Origin: Trichomonas vaginalis G3
Lineage: Eukaryota > Parabasalia > Trichomonadida > Trichomonadidae
Length of the DNA: 64,000 bases
Reading direction: 5' to 3'
Assembly (NCBI RefSeq): GCF_026262505.1
Contig: NC_067206.1
Span: 17,753,319-17,817,318 of the forward strand
The position numbers were made by a program, and so were the translations under genes. Below are positions 1 through 8,772 of the stretch, piece after piece. Numbering within the stretch: position 1 is the stretch's first letter; every line of letters begins with the position of its first letter. Below the pieces are notes generated by a model that was not told the origin of the DNA, did not search any database, and worked only from the letters and a program-made list of their open reading frames with translations.

Positions 1-273
1 TTTGTTGTCAATATCTGCCTTCAAAAGAAGTTCATCTATAGGTTTCTCGTTTAAAGTTCTTTTTGTTGGATTTATACAAACAGTATGGTTCTTACTGTCT
101 TGAAACAGAAACTCGTCTGTCAATGGGTTATCGTCAGTTTTAAGTTTCCTTCTTTCAATGACTCAGATATCTTAGAATAGTTTGAAAAGTTTGTTGTGTT
201 TCTTATTTAGAGCTTGTACAATGAGTTGTCGGTTGTGTTGTATTTCTCTCATAGACGCTGTTTCTTTCGACAT
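1..273 (-). CDS. Fiber-like protein, N-terminal part, runs off the window
   Basis: The reverse strand encodes the start of the same fiber-like protein found at 8773 in Maverick B, beginning at the ATG whose complement lies at 271-273. The B copy leads into repeated 'KADK' coiled-coil segments and a phage tail-collar-like domain; only the first part is visible here. It diverges from the capsid-associated gene that starts at 292, with an AT-rich gap of 18 bp carrying TCTAGATAAAAA, the same divergent layout as in B. Function as a particle spike is inferred. Confidence 0.6.
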
Positions 274-291
274 TTTTATTCTAGATAAAAA

Positions 292-1139
292 ATGCTTCCA
301 ATAGAAAAAGAAAATTCAAGAGTTGCTACAACTAAACCATTAGATGAACTTTTTACGAATGTCGGTCAAAAGTTTGAGACAGAGACCGTAAAGCATGAAG
401 GCTATCGTTTTGACTACCCACTTAGATGGTTAAGAGACCCATCCGTCACAAAAGCTATTGGCTTTCGTAGAATGAAGTTCATTTCAGAAGCCATACATGG
501 TTTCCCATTTACGGTCGCTTTTGAAATTCGATACTATAACAAAGAGAAACGTACGTATGAGAAAATTTGAACAGGGAAAACTTTACAAGTGAATTTGCTT
601 GTAAACTTAGAAACAACTCTTCAAGCTTTTCAAGAAAAAATAAACGATATCTATCTCGAATATGCAAAACAGTACAACATTGACGAAGGAGAGTACCATC
701 TCGATATTTATATATGACAGGAAAAATGCAACTGTTAAAATCAATAGAATAGAAACCTTGGAGAAGACGTTTATATTTCTACAAAATATAACAACTTGGC
801 ATGGTATAGGTTTCTGAGGATGTTAAATCAGCCTGCAGAATATCCAGTACACCCGAACTTTTATGAAGTCGAAAACCCTAATGGAACATATGAAAATGTT
901 TTCGACTCAGATGCTATTATAGTTCATGCTTCATTTTCTGGTGCACAAAACTCTTTTTTATGCTTGGCAAATGACTTTTACGAAAAACCTACAAAGCTAT
1001 ATGAACCACCAAGTGGAAGTATTTCAGACTTTCAAGTATGGTTTACTACAGATGGAAGAAAGAGAATAGTTCCATTATACCATGCGTTTTACTTAGAACT
1101 TAGTCTCATATACAACTACTATCGAACGGTAAAAATATA
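292..1139 (+). pseudogene. Capsid-associated protein relic (Maverick A)
   Basis: Relic of a gene present in all Mavericks here that cover this region: 7904-8754 in B and, in divergent form, 52382-53263 in D. The N-terminus has a shared 'YRFDYPLRW' block and the C-terminus a 'FxVxFTTDGRxR.P' block. The C-terminal pattern resembles the last strands of the Polinton minor capsid protein, so a jelly-roll capsid or vertex role is possible but only inferred. The copy is broken, with about two or three breaks. Confidence 0.55.
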
Positions 1140-1144
1140 ATTTT

Positions 1145-1387
1145 TTAATACGGTTGAGGTGTTGGATTTGGTTGCCAACTAGACTGTGGTGCAGGTTCAG
1201 GCTGTTGTATAACAGGAGCTTGTTCTTCTGGTTCAGGGTCTTTAGGTATAATACCAACAAACTGACCTACTCTTTTACCAATATTTTTGACTCCGTTCCA
1301 TACTCCTCTTCCTACGGTTTTTATTCCATTCCATATACCTCTTCCAACATTTCGAAAGAAGTTTCCAATACTACTGAAGAAACCCAT
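1145..1387 (-). CDS. Small amphipathic protein, pVI-like (Maverick A)
   Basis: Eighty residues. The first 45 are a basic amphipathic stretch with repeated Gly-Ile/Val-Trp-Asn-Gly units ('GIWNGIKTVGRGVWNGVKN'), followed by a Pro/Gln-rich tail. The layout recalls the membrane-lytic adenovirus protein VI and small Polinton core proteins. A related N-terminus occurs at 7657 in B, and looser analogues at 11035 (B) and 52157 (D). The start is set by an ATG after the AT-rich leader TTTTTACATATAGTAAA, shared with the B copy. Role in membrane entry is inference. Confidence 0.5.
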   Translation of the reverse strand: MGFFSSIGNFFRNVGRGIWNGIKTVGRGVWNGVKNIGKRVGQFVGIIPKDPEPEEQAPVIQQPEPAPQSSWQPNPTPQPY

Positions 1388-1405
1388 TTTACTATATGTA
1401 AAAAT

Positions 1406-1768
1406 CTAATGTCCGCCTAGTCTCTTACGTTTCCTTCTGAGTTCCATTGCATTCTTTAACTGGAGCTCATACATTCTATTTCTCCTCTGGTAGAAAACAT
1501 ACTCTGGGTCAACTCCTGTGTTCGCGTCATCTGCATAGAGTTGTTTATATCCCACTTCAGGGTTTGTATAAAACTCTTTCCATCTCATATTTGCATACCA
1601 TGGTGGTAAGCCTAACGCAGCGTCATTTGACATGGCAGTTTGCATTTGTACATCTGTTGGCACTTGACCATAGTTTGCCATTGCAGTTTGTATTCTAACT
1701 TCATTTGGAATATTCTCTGGGTTTGGTTGTCCGGGTTGCTGTGCATTCGCTAAGTTCTGTGCGTCCAT
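1406..1768 (-). CDS. 120-residue protein of unknown function (Maverick A)
   Basis: Nearly identical to the B copy at 7276-7638. It is Asn/Gln/Pro-rich at the start, with two similar 'VRIQTAMAN' / 'VQMQTAMSN' segments around residues 25-47, and a basic C-terminus (KRKRLGGH) that could be a nuclear-localisation or DNA-binding tail. It sits between the 43-residue membrane peptide and the pVI-like gene, as in B. I do not recognise a family; a virion core role would fit the neighbours. Confidence 0.6.
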   Translation of the reverse strand: MDAQNLANAQQPGQPNPENIPNEVRIQTAMANYGQVPTDVQMQTAMSNDAALGLPPWYANMRWKEFYTNPEVGYKQLYADDANTGVDPEYVFYQRRNRMYELQLKNAMELRRKRKRLGGH

Positions 1769-1792
1769 TTTAATATTAGATAAAAATATCTC

Positions 1793-1924
1793 TTACGAGT
1801 ACATATACTGGACATTTGCAGGCATTGGTTCATCTTCATATTCTCTATATCTTTCTGCCACGTCAAATAAGTAAATGACACAATGGAAAAAACCTAAAAC
1901 AAGTAGTCCTATTTCAAACCACAT
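1793..1924 (-). CDS. 43-residue single-pass membrane peptide (Maverick A)
   Basis: A short open frame on the reverse strand beginning 'MWFEIGLLVLGFFHCVIYLF', one clear hydrophobic segment, with an acidic, Tyr-rich tail ending 'VQYMYS'. It overlaps the 3' end of the methyltransferase gene by 16 bases. Apart from one Arg/Lys difference it matches 7121-7252 in B, and the end-to-start overlap is also kept, which supports it as real. Function unknown. Confidence 0.6.
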   Translation of the reverse strand: MWFEIGLLVLGFFHCVIYLFDVAERYREYEDEPMPANVQYMYS

Positions 1925-2725
1925 TTACTTACCAATAAAATTTCTTTGTTATGACACTTTCTCCGGTTTATAGGACCTCTCTCATATTCTATCTTATCGT
2001 ATCTAAACTCATAGTCATGTATGTCCTCTAACCATCTCATGACACTTTCCAAACCACTTTTATCGGATGTAAAGTAAAAGCATGGATGGTTATGTACAAC
2101 GTCTAAAGTTTCTAAAGAGTCTCTCAAAGTCCAGTCTACTTGGTATTGAAAATCATATGTGTTATAGAACGGCGGGTCCACTATAAAGAAAACATTTTCC
2201 TTGTCTTTATATTTTTCATACAACTCTGTCCAACGACATCTCACAAACTCTATACCCTCAGTATATTTTTCTATGTTCTCTTTGAAAACCTTTGTATAGT
2301 TAAGATATAAAACTTTTGACATAAGTGTTTCAATGTCATGAACTCTTATAGAACCACTATACAATAGTCTAGAAGATATACTATCCCAGTCAATATACTC
2401 TGCTTTTTTCAAAACCTCTCTGACAGTATTTTTCTTATCTAATGGTATACGTTCCATCTTACCTATAGGTATCTTTCTTTTAACTCTTTCAATATTTTGT
2501 TTGTGTCTGGTATATGTTTGAGACGTTCATATAGTTGTCGAAGTCATTGCATATAATCTTTGAGTCAGGAAATACAGTATGGCACAAATGAGATATATAG
2601 AAACTTCCACCGAACAAATCTACAAATGTTAGACCATTCGGTAGTTTCTTAAGTTCTCTCAATAGAATATCTTTACATCTACTCTTATTTCCAAAGAAGG
2701 GTAACGGTGGTTTTGTAAAATTCAT
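1909..2725 (-). pseudogene. D12-class DNA adenine methyltransferase relic (Maverick A)
   Basis: Dam-like N6-adenine methyltransferase. The N-terminus has the cofactor-binding pattern 'PPLPFFGNKSR' and 'FVDLFGG'; the C-terminal half has the catalytic 'FFIVDPPFYNT' (DPPY-type motif) and a 'DKSGLE' block. In the D12 family these form the S-adenosylmethionine pocket and active site. The gene sits directly inside the element terminus in A and B. This copy is broken, with one or two breaks. Its role might have been protecting element DNA, which is inference. Confidence 0.75.
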
Positions 2726-2819
2726 TTGATATATATATAATAAAAATGTTTTTACCTGAAAAGTGACAGAAAAGTGACAAAACATGAAAACATATATATT
2801 TTGTGAAAAGCGACACATT

Positions 2820-3012
2820 ATATAATGTTTTCGACCCAGAAGAAGGCTTCTTCCCAGAAGCAATGGAGGAAGAAGAAGAGTCCTCCGAATTCACACCAGA
2901 AGACTAACAATTATCCGAATAAAAACTTCATTTATACTAAACATCTTCGGGGCTAGAGGGCACGAAGTGCCTGGAAGCCCCACTACCTTTTTTTTTTTTT
3001 TTTTTTTTTTTT
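2820..3012. repeat. Terminal repeat of Maverick A with nested hairpin and T tract
   Basis: The outermost ~150 bp match the right ends of B (31000-31212) and C, including the last codons of the terminal gene seen at 30222. At 2949-2981 GGGGCT pairs with AGCCCC, and inside it GGCAC-gaa-GTGCC forms a second stem. The repeat ends in CCCCACTACC and a 25-base T run (2988-3012). Host DNA begins at 3013. Confidence 0.8.
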
Positions 3013-4116
3013 ACTTCATATGTTAAAAAAAATGATACAAAATCGCTCGATATTGTATGAATTCTTACGTTTACAAAAAAAGTCACAAAACCCATCCTAT
3101 CCTACTACTGACGTTGGGTCATTGAATTTTTCCCTAATGACGCCCGTAAACCATTCAAAATTCCTAAAAAGTTCTCGTTGCAGAGGACCCATAAACAGAA
3201 GAACTCTCTATTAAGTACTAAGTGATGAATGTACCAAAAATTAACCAATCAGTGTGCCCATGAAGCATATAGTTAGAACACATGTCTTGGGAGTATCAAT
3301 GTTTACTCGATATCTAGGTAACTATGTTCAAATCTTAACTTATTCATACAAAAAACCTATATATCTGGTAGAAACTGAAGCCTGCAAAGTACCCATTCGA
3401 TATGAGCGCCTCATGGGCTTCGGTTTCATAATGATTTGGACAAGCCCTCTCTTTTTTTAAATATGGTATTGCTCTTTATGAAGCATATAGTTATGACATA
3501 TGTTTCATAAGGAGCAAACATTACCAGATATCGGGCAACTTTGATCAAAACGATATGTTTAAACGGTTATTATTTGTCACAGTGAACATTTTGTTTCTCT
3601 TTGAGGTGCTATCAACTCCTTAAATATTTTAAAAGAAGAGCTCTGATTGAATAGTTTTTATTAGATAAATTTGATATCTAAGCATCCTAATGGAAATTTA
3701 TGCTGTCATGATGATGAGTTATATTATTTAACTCATTGCTGACAATTTACACTATGATACTTTATTATCAGGCTTATTTTTTCCACAATTTGAAATGGCT
3801 TAATATTTTATTTAATGGGCAAGGCCATACAAAAAGCATGAAGACAATTGTAATTGTTAAAATAATAAACATTACCAAACTGTCACAAAGATATAAAAGA
3901 TGAATATAAGATCTTGTTTTTAAGATACAATATTGAGATGAATATCACACTAAGTATTACAGTTTATGGATCACACATTCTAATGTCTCTATCATTGTTT
4001 AGAATGTATTGATTGATCTAATTTACATTTTCATTACATATAATGAAGTTATTTTCAATTACTCAGATCACCTATCCAGAAACTATCAAAAAAGTTTGAT
4101 TTGGGGTAAAATGGAT
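3013..4116. other. Host intergenic DNA, no gene seen
   Basis: AT-rich sequence between Maverick A and the host gene. I see no coding signal: the short open frames have unremarkable composition and no homologue in the window. A diverged direct repeat of about 75 bp lies at 3262 and 3480 (both start GAAGCATATAGTTA, 218 bp apart), an old local duplication. Confidence 0.6.
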
Positions 4117-4122
4117 TCATAA
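4117..4122 (+). promoter_or_regulatory. Initiator (Inr) element TCATAA
   Basis: TCATAA fits the T. vaginalis initiator consensus TCA-Py-(T/A)-(T/A). The A at 4119 lies 12 nt before the ATG at 4131, the usual short leader length in this organism. This supports 4131 as the start codon. Confidence 0.65.
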
Positions 4123-4130
4123 AACCGCAA

Positions 4131-5381
4131 ATGAAAAAAGAAATTTTATATGAAACCGTCCTTTTAATGAATTTGGAACTACTTGCATCATTCGGCGATC
4201 ACGTTTCCCTAACACAGTTCAAAGCCGATGACACTATTTCCGTTCTCGCATTCAGCCAGAACGGCCAATTTCTAGCCTCTGGCGATCAAGCTGGAAGAGT
4301 TGTTATTTTTCAATTACAGCCACCACGAAATGCGAACGGAAAGACAGTTGTCTCCTTTGTAAACCAAGTACACGCTCACAAAAATCAATTCGATTATTTC
4401 AGATCAGAGTTAGCCGAACCAAAAATTAATTCTCTCAGCTGGGTTAAGTCCAATTCATTGAATCCACTCCTTCTCACGTGCAACAGCCATGAAGCAAAAT
4501 TGTGGCGTATGAACCAAGCCGCTAAGCCCACCTGGGGCCCACTTGACACAACACTTTCAGCAGATCAGTTCACTCTTCCATCTCCACGACAGATTGAAAT
4601 CAAGTACACGACAGAGCATGTCAAGACATTCACCGACATTCATACAGAATATTTAATCGACGTACAGACTCTTTCTGATCAGAAATCATTTGTCATGGTT
4701 GATGTTGGCTGCGTTAAGTTGTGGGACATGGAGCGGTCCGTTGAATCTGTCAGTCTTTTCCGTGTACCACAGCAAAATGTCGAACTTACTGCTTCAGCAG
4801 TTACTCCGACACTTCCATCCGCAATTCTTATTGCCGACGATGCTGGCTTTGCCAAGATCATCGACATGAGACAGCAAGCGGAGGATCCTTCTCCATCACT
4901 CACATTCAACATTAAACAACATACAAATCCAAAGCGCAGTGTCTCCGGTTGCGAGTACGTTGGAAGCGTTGCTTTCTCAAACGATGGCATCAACATCGTT
5001 ACTCGTACATTCGGCGAGGCACAGGTTTGGGATGTACGCAATCCATCAGCTCCAGCAGCACAATGCGACGTCCAATGGTTCCCAGGACAAATGGAATGGC
5101 TCGCGAACGATGAATATACAAAGGATATCTTCAGAACATGCTTCACACCAAGTGGTAAGGTCGTTACAGGAAATTATTCTGCCGATTTCATATCATGGGA
5201 CTGGAAGACGAACGAAATCAATCGACACAAGGCAGTCTCTGCAAGGACTCCTCGTACTCCTCAGGATCCAGGCAGAGACTTCTCAAAGCGAGTTACTGTT
5301 TGTGAAGCTCACCCTCGCCATGAAATTGTAGCAGTTGTTTCAACAGCAGCTTTATACTTATTTAATGCTAAGAACGAGTGA
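4131..5381 (+). CDS. PP2A 55-kDa regulatory subunit B (B55/PR55-like WD40 protein)
   Basis: The only clear host gene. It would be the substrate-selecting B subunit of protein phosphatase 2A, a cytoplasmic/nuclear Ser/Thr phosphatase of the cell cycle and cytoskeleton. The 416 residues form a WD40 propeller. Diagnostic PR55 features are 'GDQAGRVVIF' (51-60) and 'FDYFRSELAEPKIN' (87-100), followed by blades ending 'AKLWRM', 'VKLWDM', 'IIDMRQ' and 'AQVWDV', and a C-terminal 'YLFNA'. Length is close to the usual ~440. The start is chosen by the Inr 12 nt upstream; an in-frame Met at residue 13 is the alternative. The frame is uninterrupted and GC is higher than in flanking DNA. An AATAAAA lies just after the stop. 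It is the sole gene between two head-to-head Mavericks. Confidence 0.87.
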   Translation: MKKEILYETVLLMNLELLASFGDHVSLTQFKADDTISVLAFSQNGQFLASGDQAGRVVIFQLQPPRNANGKTVVSFVNQVHAHKNQFDYFRSELAEPKINSLSWVKSNSLNPLLLTCNSHEAKLWRMNQAAKPTWGPLDTTLSADQFTLPSPRQIEIKYTTEHVKTFTDIHTEYLIDVQTLSDQKSFVMVDVGCVKLWDMERSVESVSLFRVPQQNVELTASAVTPTLPSAILIADDAGFAKIIDMRQQAEDPSPSLTFNIKQHTNPKRSVSGCEYVGSVAFSNDGINIVTRTFGEAQVWDVRNPSAPAAQCDVQWFPGQMEWLANDEYTKDIFRTCFTPSGKVVTGNYSADFISWDWKTNEINRHKAVSARTPRTPQDPGRDFSKRVTVCEAHPRHEIVAVVSTAALYLFNAKNE

Positions 5382-5971
5382 ATAGAATAAAACTTTGTTT
5401 CCAGAAAAAAATAATTTAAAAAAAATAATTAAAAATATATATATATTATACATGTAAGATTAATGATACTCACTCTCTCCATGAAAGTTCATTCGTTTTT
5501 AACATAAGAAGCTACAATCTTTGACTGAAGAATTACTAAGTAATTCATTTACAATATATACTAAATATATTATAGTATATATTGTAACATTCTGCAATTC
5601 AGGTCAACTATGGACTTATCTGCATCAAAGAAAGAATGCTCATAATAAAGAAGCTGTTCCACACTGGATATTCTGTATCAATCAATGGAACAAGTAGAGT
5701 TTAATGAATACTAGCATGACTAACTGAAGCAGTAATTAAATCGAGAATTGAGCTATGTTTTATGGATATCATAATCTAATTTCGATGATAGTAGAATATT
5801 ATTAGTGTTTAGAGTATAAATCATTCTATACTATCCATGTTATAAAATGTTTGATCTATGTTTCACAATAATACTTAATATTTGGAGAATTCAATTTATA
5901 ATCTTATTATATAAATATGTTTTTTATTATAAAAGATTATTCATATGTATGCATGACACTATTATAATCAA

Positions 5972-5973
<2 letters not shown>
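5382..5973. other. Host 3' flank and intergenic DNA, no gene seen
   Basis: AT-rich sequence after the B55 gene. It begins with AATAAAA close to the stop, a plausible cleavage/polyadenylation context, and has an (AT) run near 5438-5449. No coding potential or repeat family was recognised up to the A tract that starts Maverick B. Confidence 0.55.
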
Positions 5974-6035
<62 letters not shown>

Positions 6036-6110
6036 AGTGGGGCTTCCAGGCACTTCGTGCCCTCTAGCCCCGAAGATGTTTAGTATAAATGAAGTTCTTA
6101 TATACGGGTC
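5974..6110. repeat. Left terminal repeat of Maverick B
   Basis: A 59-base A run (5974-6032) is followed by GGGAGTGGGGCTTCC. At 6039-6071 the nested hairpin occurs again: GGGGCT with AGCCCC outside and GGCAC-ttc-GTGCC inside. The first ~65 bp match the inverted right end (31150-31188), ending around GTTTAGTATAAATGAAG; beyond that the two ends of B diverge. Confidence 0.8.
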
Positions 6111-6187
6111 TTCCAGGAGCTTTTCACAAATTATATATGTTTTCATGTTTTGTCAAGACTTCTTCGTAAAATCAGACAAAAATAATG

Positions 6188-6240
6188 TTTAGGGTAGAAG
6201 GTTAGATATAACCTCTTTTCTAACCTCTTTCTACCCTCTT
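6188..6240. repeat. GGGTAGA palindromic box
   Basis: One of about ten related intergenic boxes in the window: AGGGTAGA, a GGTTAGATATAACC near-palindrome, then pyrimidine-rich TCTAACCTC units and TCTACCCT. The outer AGGGTAGA and TCTACCCT can pair. It lies between the left terminus and the methyltransferase gene. A termination or recombination role is open. Confidence 0.6.
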
Positions 6241-6319
6241 GAATTTTCAAGACTTCTTCGTACATGTTTTGTCACTTTTCTGTCACTTTTCAGGAAAAAA
6301 CATTTTTTATTATATATAA

Positions 6320-7136
6320 ATGAATTTTACAAAACCACCGTTACCGTTCTTTGGAAATAAGAGTAAATGTAAAGATATTATATTGAGAGAACTTAAGAAA
6401 CTACCGAATGGTCTAACATTTGTAGATTTGTTCGGTGAAGTTTCTATATATCTCATTTGTGCCATACTGTATTTCCTGACTCAAAGATTATATGCAATGA
6501 CTTCGACAACTATATGAACCGTCTCAACATATACCAGACACAAACAAAATATTGAAAGAGTTAAAAGAAAAGATACCTATAGGTAAGATGGAACGTATAC
6601 CATTAGATAAGAAAAATATTGTGAGAGAGGTTTTGAAAAAAGCAGAATATATAGACTGGGATAGTATATCTGCTAGACTATTATATAGTGGTGCTATAAG
6701 AGTTCATGACATTGAAACACTTATGTCAAAAGTTTTATATCTTAACTATACAAATGTTTTCAAAGAGGACATAGAAAAATATATTGAGGGTATAGAGTTT
6801 GTGAGATGTCATTGGACAGAGTTGTATGAAAAATATAAAGACAAGGAAAATGTTTTCTTTATAGTGGACCCGCCGTTCTATAACACATGGGATTTTCAAT
6901 ACCAAGTAGACTGGACTTTGAGAGACTCTTTAGAAACTTTAGACGTTTTACATAACCATCCATGCTTTTACTTTACATCCGATAAAAGTGGTTTGGAAAC
7001 CGTTATGAGATGGTTAGAGGACATACATGACTATGAGTTTATATATGACAAGATAGAATATGAGAGAGGTCCTATAAACTGGAGAAAGTGTCATAACAAA
7101 GAAATTTTATTAGTAAGTAAATGTGGTTTGAAATAG
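6320..7136 (+). pseudogene. D12-class DNA adenine methyltransferase relic (Maverick B)
   Basis: Same family as the A copy at 1909-2725. It starts at the ATG after TTTTTTATTATATATAA, with 'PPLPFFGNKS' and 'FVDLFG' near the N-terminus and 'FFIVDPPFYNT' in the C-terminal half. First gene inside the left terminus, transcribed inward. The copy is broken, with one or two breaks. The D12 family methylates adenine in short DNA motifs; the target here cannot be told from sequence. Confidence 0.75.
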
Positions 7137-7252
7137 GACTACTTGTTTTAGGTTTTTTCCATTGTGTCATTTATTTATTTGACGTGGCAGAAAAGTACAG
7201 AGAATATGAAGATGAACCAATGCCTGCAAATGTTCAGTATATGTACTCGTAA
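7121..7252 (+). CDS. 43-residue single-pass membrane peptide (Maverick B)
   Basis: The open frame starts inside the last codons of the methyltransferase gene (16-base overlap) and encodes one hydrophobic helix (residues ~5-20) and an acidic Tyr-rich tail. It is conserved with 1793-1924 in A, including the overlap. A small viral membrane protein is a reasonable guess; there is no family match. Confidence 0.6.
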   Translation: MWFEIGLLVLGFFHCVIYLFDVAEKYREYEDEPMPANVQYMYS

Positions 7253-7275
7253 GAGATATTTTTATCTAATATTAA

Positions 7276-7638
7276 ATGGACGCACAGAACTTAGCGAATG
7301 CACAGCAACCTGGACAACCAAACCCAGAGAATATTCCAAATGAAGTTAGAATACAAACTGCAATGGCAAACTATGGTCAAGTGCCAACAGATGTACAAAT
7401 GCAAACTGCCATGTCAAATGACGCTGCGTTAGGTTTGCCACCATGGTATGCAAATATGAGATGGAAAGAGTTTTATACAAACCCTGAAGTGGGATATAAA
7501 CAACTCTATGCAGATGACGCGAACACAGGAGTTGACCCGGAGTATGTTTTCTACCAGAGGAGAAATAGAATGTATGAGCTCCAGTTAAAGAATGCTATGG
7601 AACTCAACAGGAAACGTAAGAGACTAGGCGGACATTAG
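7276..7638 (+). CDS. 120-residue protein of unknown function (Maverick B)
   Basis: It starts after the leader TTTTTATCTAATATTAA. Two near-repeats ('VRIQTAMAN', 'VQMQTAMSN') lie at residues ~24-47, an aromatic middle ('PPWYANMRWKEFY') follows, and the C-terminus is basic (NRKRKRLGGH). Matches A 1406-1768. It lies 18 bp before the pVI-like gene, in the same direction. Not recognised; possibly a core protein. Confidence 0.6.
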   Translation: MDAQNLANAQQPGQPNPENIPNEVRIQTAMANYGQVPTDVQMQTAMSNDAALGLPPWYANMRWKEFYTNPEVGYKQLYADDANTGVDPEYVFYQRRNRMYELQLKNAMELNRKRKRLGGH

Positions 7639-7656
7639 ATTTTTACATATAGTAAA

Positions 7657-7938
7657 ATGGGTTTCTTCAGTAGTATTGGAAACTTCTTCAGAAGAGTTGG
7701 AAGAGGTATATGGAATGGAATAAAAACCGTAGGAAGAGGAGTATGGAACGGAGTCAAAAATATTGGTAAAAGGGTAGGTCAGTTCGTTGGTATTATACCT
7801 AAAGACCCTGAACCAGAAGAACAAGCTCCTGTTATATACAACAGCCTGAACCTGCACCACAGTCTAGTTGGCAACCAAATCCAACACCTCAACCGTATTA
7901 AAATTATATTTTTACCGTTCGATAGTAGTTGTATATGA
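7657..7938 (+). CDS. Small amphipathic protein, pVI-like (Maverick B)
   Basis: The basic amphipathic N-terminus has 'GIWNGIK' and 'GVWNGVKN' repeats like the A copy (1145-1387), after the leader TTTTTACATATAGTAAA. The C-terminal part differs from A's Pro/Gln tail, so this copy may be altered. By analogy with adenovirus protein VI it could disrupt membranes during entry; this rests on composition only. Confidence 0.45.
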   Translation: MGFFSSIGNFFRRVGRGIWNGIKTVGRGVWNGVKNIGKRVGQFVGIIPKDPEPEEQAPVIYNSLNLHHSLVGNQIQHLNRIKIIFLPFDSSCI

Positions 7939-8754
7939 AACTAAGTTCTAAGTAAAACGCGTGGTATAATGGAATTATTCTCTTTCTTCCATCTGTTGTA
8001 AACCATACTTGAAAGTCTGAAATACTTCCACTCGGTGGTTCATATAGCTTTGTAGGTTTTTCGTAAAAGTCATTTGCCAAGCATAAAAAAGAGTTTTTGT
8101 GCACCAGAAAATGAAGCATGAACGATAATAGCATCTGAGTCGAAAACATTTTCATATGTTCCATTAGGGTTTTCGACTTCATAAAAGTTCGGGTGTACTG
8201 GATATGCTGCAGGCTGATTTAACATCCTCAAAAATCTATACCATGCCAAGTTGTTATATTTTGTAGAAATATAAACGTCTTCTCCAAGGTCTTCTATTCT
8301 ATTGATTTTAACAGTTGCATTTTTCCTGTCATATATAATATCGAGATGGTACTCTCCTTCGTCAATGTTGTACTGGTTTGCATATTCGAGATAGATATCG
8401 TTTATTTTTTCTTGAAAAGCTTGAAGAGTTGTTTCTAAGTTTACAAGCAAATTCACTTGTAAAAGTTTTTCCCTGTTCAAATTTCTCATACGTATGTTTT
8501 TCTTTGTTATAGTATCGAACTTCAAAAGCGACCGTAAATGGGAAACCATGTATGGCTTCTGAAATGAACTTCATTCTACGAAAGCCAACAGCTTTTGTGA
8601 CGGATGGGTCTCTTAGCCATCTCAATGGGTAGTCAAAACGATAGCCTTCATGCTTTACGGTCTCTGTCTCAAACTTTTGACCGACATTCGTAAAAAGTTC
8701 ATCTAATGGTTTAGTTGTAGCAACTCTTGAATTTTCTTTTTCTATTGGAAGCAT
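7904..8754 (-). pseudogene. Capsid-associated protein relic (Maverick B)
   Basis: Counterpart of 292-1139 in A and a distant homologue of 52382-53263 in D. The N-terminus 'MLPIEKENSRVATT' and 'YRFDYPLRWLRD' block are clear, and the C-terminal 'FQVWFTTDGRKRI' block is kept. Starts 18 bp from the divergent fiber-like gene. Broken, with about three breaks. Possible jelly-roll vertex protein (inference from the D homologue). Confidence 0.55.
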
Positions 8755-8772
8755 ATTTTATCTAGAATAAAA
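8755..8772. promoter_or_regulatory. 18-bp shared promoter of a divergent gene pair
   Basis: The two start codons are separated only by ATTTTATCTAGAATAAAA. The same arrangement with a near-identical TAGATAAAAA core separates the pair in Maverick A (274-291), and TTAGAATAAAA recurs at 24587-24604. The whole bidirectional start signal must fit here or inside the genes. Confidence 0.55.

Larger units (their letters stand above)
1..3012. mobile_element. Maverick/Polinton A, terminal part
   Basis: Virus-like element of the Maverick/Polinton class, cut by the window's left edge. Its contents are the mirror image of the left 3 kb of Maverick B: fiber-like gene start, capsid-associated gene, two small genes, a 43-residue membrane peptide and a DNA adenine methyltransferase relic, ending in the same terminal repeat and a 25-base T run. 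The predicted 120-residue protein differs from B's copy at one position, so A and B are recent relatives. A looks broken, with several breaks. The element and family call is firm; its full length cannot be seen. Confidence 0.85.

Noticed and set aside
2988-3012. Poly(T) as a retrogene or LINE tail
   Set aside because: The tract directly abuts the Maverick terminus, and similar tracts occur in mirrored orientation at both ends of B. No retrotransposon coding is nearby.
3020-3460. Two short frames in the host spacer
   Set aside because: No initiator, random composition, no homologue in the window.
4679-5146. Antisense 155-residue frame in the B55 gene
   Set aside because: Shadow of the sense WD40 gene; no family features and no initiator.
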